A stretch of DNA of 11,182 nt from Chloroflexota bacterium (GTDB taxonomy: Bacteria; Chloroflexota; Anaerolineae; Anaerolineales; Villigracilaceae): the NCBI GenBank assembly GCA_016875755.1, contig VGOX01000038.1, positions 1 to 11,182 on the forward strand, written 5' to 3'. Each line of letters opens with the position of its first letter. Within the stretch, counting starts at the first letter, position 1. Below, piece by piece: positions 6,914-11,182 of this stretch. The notes beneath the pieces were generated by a model. The model had not been told where the DNA came from. It was given only the letters and a program-made list of their open reading frames with translations, and did no database searches. The position numbers and the translations under genes were made by a program.

Positions 6914-6942
6914 ATTATATATAGGACAGAGAGATGGCACAA
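6914..6942 (-). promoter_or_regulatory. promoter for leaderless DUF2726 gene
   Basis: On the minus strand, TTGTGC (6942-6937) is followed at 17 bases by a perfect TATAAT (6919-6914). Six bases further is the A of the ATG at 6907, which is the expected +1. The upstream ATGs at 6940 and 6913 lie in or against the promoter and are therefore unlikely starts. Confidence 0.65.
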
Positions 6943-6943
6943 G

Positions 6944-6965
6944 CTAAAAATGGGATTAAAATCCC
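6944..6965 (-). terminator. weak hairpin plus T run, possible terminator of the cca transcript
   Basis: On the minus strand GGGATT (6965-6960 side) and AATCCC (6957-6952) form a short stem with a very small loop, followed by ATTTTTAG. It lies 65 bases after the cca stop codon and before the DUF2726 promoter. The stem is weak; function is a guess. Confidence 0.35.
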
Positions 6966-7029
6966 CGCCTCATTTCTGGACCTTGAGCCTGATACAACAA
7001 ATCAACATTCGTTTCGCTGACGCATTCCC

Positions 7030-8271
7030 CTACAGCATACTTTCCAGCAAGCGGATTTCCTGCACCTTGTCCGATATTTCTCCGTCCAACCACGCTGCAC
7101 GGAGGCGGGTCAATATCTCTCCGTATCGCGGACCAGGCACAAGTCCGCGGGCTTTCAGGGCTTTACCTGTGGTGTGCGGTTTGACATGCCGCCATAAAGA
7201 TATATAACTTAACAAAGCATCTTCACGAGCAACAAGATAGACCGCATAAATGGAAAGCAAGGGCAGTTTTTCCAATGCATACGTCCACACACTTGGAGTG
7301 GAACCCATCAGATGCGGTAAGCCACGTTTCAATTGCGATGCTGCCCACACCGCCAGCGACATCTCGTTCGAAAAATCAAGTCTGTTTACCAGCAAAAAAA
7401 TATCTTCTTCAGAAAGATCCATAAACCAGAGCATGTAACCCATTGTCCTGCGATCGGCAGGGATATCAAGGCGATTGTCCATTTCAATAAAACCAGCATA
7501 TCGCTGATCGAATTCGGGCATGTGCGGGTGGATACGCTTCAACAACTCCAAACTGGCTACACGAAAAAGAATTCGAGCAGAATTCTTTTCATCAAGAATT
7601 AAGTCCAATTCATTTCGCAGACGTTCCCCACTCAGCGCAGCAAGAACCTCAAGCGCTTCGGCATTGACCAGACTCAAGGTGGCAGATTCAATTTTGAATC
7701 CATAGCGCCCCTCGTAACGGACAGCGCGGAAAATACGTGTGGGATCATCTACAAAGGATCGATCATGCAAAACGCGCACAAATCCATGCTCAAGGTCAGA
7801 TCGCCCATTGAGCGGGTCGAGTAGTTCGCCGAAATGCTCACCGTCCAGGCGGATTGCCATGGCATTTATGGTGAAATCGCGGCGGCGCAAATCATCTTCA
7901 ATGGTGGATGGCGTCACCACGGGAAGCACGCCCGAGCGTTCATAGGTTTCACTGCGGGCGGTGATGAGATCCACAATTTGCTCTGAGTCGGGGACGTGCC
8001 AAAAGGCGGTGCCAAACTTGAAATGCGGCGTGAGTTTTCCGCCATACTTCTTCACCAGTTGGTCGCCGAGTTTTACAGCATCCCCTTCAACAATGACATC
8101 CAGATCCTTGACGGGGCGACCTAGCAACAGGTCACGAACGAAGCCGCCGACAACGTAACAAGGCATATTCACTGATGCAGCTTGGGCGGCAATATCCGCG
8201 AGTAGATTCTGCTGCATGGGCAGAATCAGGTCTGGGTTATGGAAGAGGCGAAGCACGTCATCCTTTTGCAT
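7030..8271 (-). CDS. cca: CCA tRNA nucleotidyltransferase / poly(A) polymerase family protein
   Basis: The 413-residue product is a class II nucleotidyltransferase of the kind that builds or repairs the CCA end of tRNA. The head domain shows VVGGFVRDLLLG (40-51), the metal-binding pair D56/D58 in KDLDVIVEG, RRRDFTINAMA (129-139) and DPTRIFRAVRYEGRYGF (176-192). The C-terminal helical part (about 200-413) would bind tRNA. Sequence alone does not tell whether it adds CCA, only A, or is a poly(A) polymerase. An in-frame TTG at 8301 would add ten residues. I prefer the ATG at 8271, because a TAAAAT box ends 7 bases before it and the protein needs no extra N-terminus. There is no Shine-Dalgarno. 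It is divergent from the mazG-like operon, and the two promoters interleave. Confidence 0.92.
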   Translation of the reverse strand: MQKDDVLRLFHNPDLILPMQQNLLADIAAQAASVNMPCYVVGGFVRDLLLGRPVKDLDVIVEGDAVKLGDQLVKKYGGKLTPHFKFGTAFWHVPDSEQIVDLITARSETYERSGVLPVVTPSTIEDDLRRRDFTINAMAIRLDGEHFGELLDPLNGRSDLEHGFVRVLHDRSFVDDPTRIFRAVRYEGRYGFKIESATLSLVNAEALEVLAALSGERLRNELDLILDEKNSARILFRVASLELLKRIHPHMPEFDQRYAGFIEMDNRLDIPADRRTMGYMLWFMDLSEEDIFLLVNRLDFSNEMSLAVWAASQLKRGLPHLMGSTPSVWTYALEKLPLLSIYAVYLVAREDALLSYISLWRHVKPHTTGKALKARGLVPGPRYGEILTRLRAAWLDGEISDKVQEIRLLESML

Positions 8272-8294
8272 AAATTCAATTTTACCCTTATAAT
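8266..8294 (+). promoter_or_regulatory. promoter of the leader/mazG-like/LOG/proS transcript
   Basis: TTGCAT (8266-8271) and a perfect TATAAT (8289-8294) are 17 bases apart on the plus strand. The expected first transcribed base is 8301, the A of an ATG that opens an 18-codon reading frame. The box overlaps the divergent cca promoter, so the two genes may compete for polymerase. Confidence 0.55.
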
Positions 8295-8307
8295 CAGCCA
8301 ATGTTTA
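8279..8307 (-). promoter_or_regulatory. promoter for near-leaderless cca transcript
   Basis: On the minus strand TAAACA (8307-8302) is followed at 17 bases by TAAAAT (8284-8279). The expected start is about 8272, next to the ATG at 8271. A competing TATAAG (8292-8287) could give a leader of about ten bases. This promoter overlaps the plus-strand promoter at 8266-8294. Confidence 0.5.
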
Positions 8308-8357
8308 TGAACCCGAACCCGTCCCCTAGAATGTGTGCATCCTCCAGGTCTGGCTAG
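8301..8357 (+). CDS. putative proline-containing leader peptide, 18 residues
   Basis: The frame reads MFMNPNPSPRMCASSRSG and ends at TAG (8355-8357). Three Pro codons (CCG, CCG, CCT at 8313-8327) fall within five codons. Its ATG coincides with the predicted start point of the promoter at 8266-8294, so it would be translated from a leaderless message, like ricT and DUF2726 in this window. The stop overlaps the distal side of a segment (8344-8353) that can pair with the loop of the terminator behind it. The operon downstream ends in the prolyl-tRNA synthetase gene. This is the layout of an attenuation leader peptide. There is no protein-level evidence, and so short a frame could occur by chance. 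Confidence 0.42.
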   Translation: MFMNPNPSPRMCASSRSG

Positions 8358-8410
8358 GTTCGCTTAATCGCGCCCAAACGGCTCCCAGACTTGGTGAGCC
8401 GTTTTTGTTT
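8344..8410 (+). promoter_or_regulatory. putative attenuator: antiterminator segment plus intrinsic terminator
   Basis: CCAGGTCTGG (8344-8353) can form ten consecutive pairs (one G-U) with CCAGACTTGG (8385-8394), which is the loop of the terminator at 8376-8410. Only one base (8395) would be left to span that helix, so the long-range helix and the full terminator stem cannot easily coexist. A small hairpin (CGC 8361-8363 with GCG 8370-8372, flanked by GG/CC) can form between them. The start codon of the mazG-like gene follows at 8433. Confidence 0.45.
8376..8410 (+). terminator. intrinsic terminator upstream of the mazG-like gene
   Basis: AAACGGCTC (8376-8384) pairs perfectly with GAGCCGTTT (8396-8404), and the tract TTTTTGTTTGTTT follows. 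CCA/TGG inside the loop can lengthen the stem. On the minus strand no T run follows, so it works for plus-strand transcripts. No plus-strand gene other than the short leader frame lies upstream, so it must stop a transcript begun within about 110 bases. Confidence 0.75.
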
Positions 8411-8432
8411 GTTTGGCAATGGACATTAGACG

Positions 8433-8753
8433 ATGGACGATAAGAACTTGACGATCGCTGAATTGACGGAACAAATGCACGCACTAGTGAAGTCGAAGGG
8501 CTGGTACGAAGCGGATAGCAAACGCCCGCAGACGCCGCGTAATTTGGCGGTGTCGCTCTCAATAGAAGCGGCGGAGATTCTGGAGCATTTCCAATTCACC
8601 GATGAGATCAAAGACCACGAAGAATTGGGCAGCGAACTTGCGGATGTGATGCTGTATCTTTTACAACTAGCTTCGGTTTCGGGCATTGATCTGGAAGATT
8701 CGGTGTTGAAAAAGATCGAAATCAACAAGCGAAGAAGTTGGGACGAAGAGTAA
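8433..8753 (+). CDS. MazG-like nucleotide pyrophosphohydrolase
   Basis: The 106-residue protein is a single all-alpha MazG-type domain, like the RS21-C6/dCTPase group. SIEAAEILEHFQF (43-55) and ELADVMLYLLQLA (68-80) supply the metal-binding pattern E45-x-x-E48 and E68-x-x-D71. Such enzymes cleave nucleoside triphosphates to monophosphates and pyrophosphate, often to remove non-canonical nucleotides; the preferred nucleotide is unknown. Its length is normal for the single-domain group. The ATG at 8433 is the first one after an in-frame TAG and has no clear Shine-Dalgarno. The intrinsic terminator at 8376-8410 sits only 22 bases before the start, so read-through seems to be the control point. 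The LOG gene follows after 13 bases. Confidence 0.88.
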   Translation: MDDKNLTIAELTEQMHALVKSKGWYEADSKRPQTPRNLAVSLSIEAAEILEHFQFTDEIKDHEELGSELADVMLYLLQLASVSGIDLEDSVLKKIEINKRRSWDEE

Positions 8754-8766
8754 CAACGAGGTTTCT

Positions 8767-9297
8767 ATGAACATAACAGTTTTTGGCGGCGCACAACCAA
8801 AAGAAGGAACACCTGCGTACGAAGAAGCGCAATTACTTGGCTCACTCCTTGCCCAACGCGGACATGCCGTGTTGACAGGCGGTTACATGGGCACAATGGA
8901 GGCGGTCTCACGCGGCGCACAAGAAGCAGGCGGACATGTCATCGGTGTGACATGCAGCGACATTGAAGAGTGGCGCGGAACACGTGTAAATGCGTTCGTG
9001 AAAGAGGAGCGAAAAAAGAAAACGCTTCTTGAGCGGCTCGATGCATTATTTGATGGCTGTGATGCGGCGATTGCCCTGCCTGGCGGCCCCGGCACGCTGA
9101 CAGAAATTTCACTGATGTGGAATCTAATGATCATCCAGTCTTTGCCAAAGAAACCATTGATCCTGATCGGGCAAGGCTGGGATTTTATATTCGATAATTA
9201 TTTTATAGAGTTTGAAAGTTATATAATTCCTGAAAATAGAGACTTGTTATACTTTGCAGAAGATGTGAGAGAAGCAGTTAAAACGTTAGAAAGTTGA
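8767..9297 (+). CDS. LOG family protein (putative nucleotide phosphoribohydrolase)
   Basis: The 176-residue Rossmann-like protein shows GGYMGTMEAVSRGA (38-51) and PGGPGTLTE (105-113), the second being the PGGxGTxxE signature of the LOG/lysine-decarboxylase-like family. The family includes enzymes that cut the glycosidic bond of nucleoside 5'-monophosphates, such as cytokinin precursors or purine monophosphates; true lysine decarboxylase activity is not expected. The arginine that usually stands before a lysine ahead of this motif reads ERLD (89-92) here. GAGG at 8758-8761 precedes the ATG by five bases. A MazG-like gene that makes nucleoside monophosphates lies just upstream, so the two could act in sequence in nucleotide clean-up. 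The stop codon lies inside the left arm of a hairpin at 9289-9326. Confidence 0.88.
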   Translation: MNITVFGGAQPKEGTPAYEEAQLLGSLLAQRGHAVLTGGYMGTMEAVSRGAQEAGGHVIGVTCSDIEEWRGTRVNAFVKEERKKKTLLERLDALFDGCDAAIALPGGPGTLTEISLMWNLMIIQSLPKKPLILIGQGWDFIFDNYFIEFESYIIPENRDLLYFAEDVREAVKTLES

Positions 9298-9342
9298 ATG
9301 TTACAGATTCAAAACCTTCAACTTTCAACATTCACCCTGTAA
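9289..9342. repeat. intergenic hairpin repeat with competing pairings before proS
   Basis: GAAAGTTGAA (9289-9298) pairs perfectly with TTCAACTTTC (9317-9326). Overlapping alternatives are GAATGTT (9296-9302) with AACATTC (9327-9333) and TTACAG (9301-9306) with CTGTAA (9337-9342). The segment shares AACCTTCAAC with the hairpin repeat at 1982-2039. It starts at the LOG stop codon and ends just before the ribosome binding site of proS. Confidence 0.6.
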
Positions 9343-9357
9343 ACCGAAGAGGACAAA

Positions 9358-10797
9358 ATGGCAGAAGATAAATTACCCACCCGAGCAGAAGACTTTTCCG
9401 AATGGTACAACCAACTGGTTGTACGCTCCGACATGGCAGACTACGCCCCTGTGCGCGGGTGTATGGTCGTGAAACCATACGGCTGGGCGTTGTGGGAGAA
9501 CATCACCTCCTGGCTCGATGCTGAATTCAAGAAGACGGGACACGTGAATGCGGCGTTCCCAACCCTTATCCCAATGTCGTTCTTTGAAAAAGAAAAGGAA
9601 CACGTGGAAGGGTTCGCGCCTGAGTTGGCAGTCGTCACCCATGGCGGTGGACAAGAACTCGAAGAGAAACTCGCCGTGCGCCCCACGTCCGAGACCATCA
9701 TCGGTCACATGTATTCAAAGTGGGTCAAATCGTGGCGCGACCTGCCTTTGTTGATCGTGCAATGGGGTTCGGTGATGCGCTGGGAATTGCGCACCAAACT
9801 CTTTCTGCGCACCGCCGAGTTCTACTGGCATGAAGGCCACACCGCACACGTCAGCGAAGAAGAAGCCAAAGAGGAGATGTACCGCATCCTCGACATCTAC
9901 GAACGCTTCTGTCTCGAAGAAGCCGCCATCCCTGTGCTGAAAGGCACCAAATCCGAAACAGAGCGTTTTGCAGGCGCACAGATCACCACATCCATCGAAG
10001 CGATGATGTGGGACAAACGCGCATTGCAGTCAGGCACATCCCATTACTTTGGTGACAACTTCGCCAAGGCGTTCGAGATCCAGTTTCTCAACAAGGACAA
10101 CAAACTGACTTTCGCACAGACCACCTCCTGGGCGATCTCATCCCGCATTATCGGCGCGATGATCATGGTGCATGGCGATGACAACGGACTTGTCCTGCCG
10201 CCCCGCCTCGCGCCGATTCAGGCAGTTGTCGTGCCGATCTTCAAGAATGATGCCGAAAAAGAAAAGGTGATGGAAGTTGCCGACCGCATCTTCTCTGAAC
10301 TGAAGGCTGCGGGCATCCGCATCAAAATGGACGACCGTGACAACGTCAGCAGCGGATTCAAGTTCAACGATTGGGAGATGCGCGGTGTTCCCGTCCGCGT
10401 GGAGATCGGACCGAAGGATGTTGAAAAAGGTTCCGTCGCCCTCGCCCGCCGCGACAAGCCTGGCAAGGAAGGCAAGTCCTTCGTTTCACAGGATGGATTG
10501 ACAGACACCGTCAAGAACTTGTTGACCGACGTGCAAGCATCCCTTCTCAAGCGCGCCACCGAATACCGCGACGCGAACATTCACAATGTGGACAATTACG
10601 AAGACCTAAAGAATGTCGTGAAGGATGGTTGGGGATTCGCTTACTGGTGTGAATCCAATGAATGCGAGAAAAAGGTCAAGGAAGAAGCCAAAGCCACCAC
10701 CCGCAACATTCCATTCAACCAGCCTGAAACCGAAGGCACTTGTATTGTCTGCGGCAAGCCGAGCAAGCGCAAGGTGTATTTCGCGAAAGCGTATTAA
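9358..10797 (+). CDS. proS: prolyl-tRNA synthetase, type 3 (archaeal/eukaryotic-like)
   Basis: The 479-residue class II synthetase charges tRNA-Pro with proline in the cytosol. RPTSE (108-112), motif 2 (QWGSVMRWELRTKLFLRTAEFYWHEGH split at about 135-161) and motif 3 (HGDDNGLVLPPRLAP, 272-286) form the catalytic core. The anticodon-binding domain follows at about 287-400. The C-terminal domain has C431, C436, C462 and C465 as likely zinc ligands and ends in the characteristic tyrosine. The long editing insertion of bacterial-type ProRS is absent, as expected for this type. GAGGA (9349-9353) stands four bases before the ATG. It is the third gene behind the putative attenuator with a Pro-containing leader frame, which would make sense as feedback on charged tRNA-Pro. 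No terminator separates it from the LOG gene, although a hairpin repeat lies between. Confidence 0.97.
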   Translation: MAEDKLPTRAEDFSEWYNQLVVRSDMADYAPVRGCMVVKPYGWALWENITSWLDAEFKKTGHVNAAFPTLIPMSFFEKEKEHVEGFAPELAVVTHGGGQELEEKLAVRPTSETIIGHMYSKWVKSWRDLPLLIVQWGSVMRWELRTKLFLRTAEFYWHEGHTAHVSEEEAKEEMYRILDIYERFCLEEAAIPVLKGTKSETERFAGAQITTSIEAMMWDKRALQSGTSHYFGDNFAKAFEIQFLNKDNKLTFAQTTSWAISSRIIGAMIMVHGDDNGLVLPPRLAPIQAVVVPIFKNDAEKEKVMEVADRIFSELKAAGIRIKMDDRDNVSSGFKFNDWEMRGVPVRVEIGPKDVEKGSVALARRDKPGKEGKSFVSQDGLTDTVKNLLTDVQASLLKRATEYRDANIHNVDNYEDLKNVVKDGWGFAYWCESNECEKKVKEEAKATTRNIPFNQPETEGTCIVCGKPSKRKVYFAKAY

Positions 10798-10803
10798 TCA
10801 AAT

Positions 10804-10898
10804 GTCATTGCGAGGAACACACTCGTTCTTTGCGACGCAGCAATCTTCATATTTTAAGGGGATTGCTGCGTCGGGAAGAGCTCCCTCCTCGCAATGAC
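10804..10898. mobile_element. MITE-like dispersed inverted repeat
   Basis: The outer arms GTCATTGCGAGGA (10804-10816) and TCCTCGCAATGAC (10886-10898) pair over 13 bases. The inner arms CGACGCAGCAATC (10833-10845) and GATTGCTGCGTCG (10861-10873) pair over another 13, with a 15-base apical loop. The TCATTGCGAGGA...GCAATC type of repeat is known from many bacterial genomes. It is non-coding and starts 7 bases after the proS stop. It may double as a transcription stop, since AAAAATTTT follows. Confidence 0.75.
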
Positions 10899-10910
10899 AA
10901 AAATTTTCCC

Positions 10911-11182
10911 ATGCCCGCCATTGACCTGACCCGCCTCCGCAAGCAAGCTGCTCGCCTCGCAGATTTCTTCTTCCTGCCAGACGAGTTCATGAAGCATTTG
11001 CGCGAAATGCTGGAGTTCTACTTCAATTACACACTGCGTACAGTTGAGAACGTCGCCCCTGGCTCAAACCTAAAAACCTATCGCACCCCGCCAGCCGTGT
11101 TAACACAAATTCAAAACGAGTTACGCGCCAAGGCGGAGGAAAACCCGCATTTCGCACTCGAACTCGCGGATGTGTTATGGGA
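10911..11182 (+). CDS. hypothetical protein, 5' part (3' cut by window)
   Basis: The frame is open from the ATG at 10911 to the window end, giving 90 complete codons. It begins MPAIDLTRLRKQAARLADFF and includes DEFMKHLREMLEFYFNYTLR, followed by YRTPPAVLTQIQNELRAKA. The content is helical and charged, with no signal peptide and no catalytic motif. I do not assign a function. Codon use matches the neighbours and the start falls 12 bases after the inverted repeat. There is no Shine-Dalgarno before the ATG. It is too short so far to judge its family by length. Confidence 0.72.
   Translation, partial: MPAIDLTRLRKQAARLADFFFLPDEFMKHLREMLEFYFNYTLRTVENVAPGSNLKTYRTPPAVLTQIQNELRAKAEENPHFALELADVLW

Noticed and set aside
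8272..8301. TTG at 8301 as start of the cca gene
   Set aside because: A -10-like box falls inside the added stretch and the ATG at 8271 fits it as a near-leaderless start.
8327..8339. TAGAAT as -10 box for a start at 8339
   Set aside because: The TATAAT at 8289-8294 is a perfect match with a TTGCAT 17 bases upstream. TAGAAT has only a poor -35 (TTTATG). It stays as a second choice.
8339..8410. Known riboswitch, T-box or SRP RNA in the mazG leader
   Set aside because: I could not match the conserved cores of ZTP, fluoride, preQ1 or guanidine riboswitches, of a T-box, or of SRP RNA. The attenuator reading is kept instead.
9766..9840. LRTAEF instead of LRTREF in motif 2 of ProRS as a possible odd active site
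   Set aside because: Variation at that residue is common in type-3 prolyl-tRNA synthetases; the rest of the motif is intact.
10625..10897. Plus-strand frame of 90 codons overlapping the end of proS
   Set aside because: It is out of frame with proS and its end is simply the translation of the MITE-like repeat.

Overview
The gene content and intergenic style suggest a member of the Chloroflexota, probably class Anaerolineae. This is an inference: the window has no rRNA. The points behind it are a type-3 (archaeal-like) prolyl-tRNA synthetase, a cysteine-rich PSP1/RicT protein, C-rich codon use on the plus strand, and many hairpin-forming dispersed repeats between genes. I see no CRISPR array, tRNA, rRNA or transposase.

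Layout. 1-102: a possible 3' end of an unknown plus-strand gene. 262-1194: ricT-like PSP1 gene, ending in a perfect 15-bp hairpin. 1249-3260: a PIG-L/LmbE deacetylase and an M20 amidohydrolase, separated by a long hairpin repeat. 3344-3883: an exported protein of unknown function. 4035-6314: a tight four-gene operon (GbsR/MarR-type regulator, small membrane protein, NAD(P)-binding atypical SDR, second membrane protein). It has a near-consensus promoter and an 18-bp perfect palindrome over the start point, which points to autoregulation. 6311-6907 (minus): DUF2726 protein with a C4 zinc finger. 7030-8271 (minus): CCA-adding/poly(A)-polymerase-type nucleotidyltransferase. 8433-10797 (plus): MazG-like pyrophosphohydrolase, LOG-family protein and proS, most likely one transcription unit. 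10804-10898: a MITE-like inverted repeat. 10911-end: start of a conserved-looking hypothetical gene.

The most interesting stretch is 8266-8432, between the divergent cca and mazG-like genes. A perfect TATAAT is placed so that transcription should begin at the A of an ATG. That ATG opens an 18-codon reading frame with three Pro codons in five (NPNPSP). Behind it lie a segment able to make a 10-bp helix with the loop of a strong intrinsic terminator, and then the operon that ends in proS. This has the architecture of a ribosome-mediated attenuator sensing prolyl-tRNA. I propose it as an undescribed control of a synthetase gene; it is inference, not shown.

A second recurring theme is leaderless expression. 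At ricT, DUF2726, cca and the leader ORF, a -10-like box lies only 6-7 bases before the ATG and there is no Shine-Dalgarno sequence, while operon-internal genes have clear GGAG/GAGG sites.
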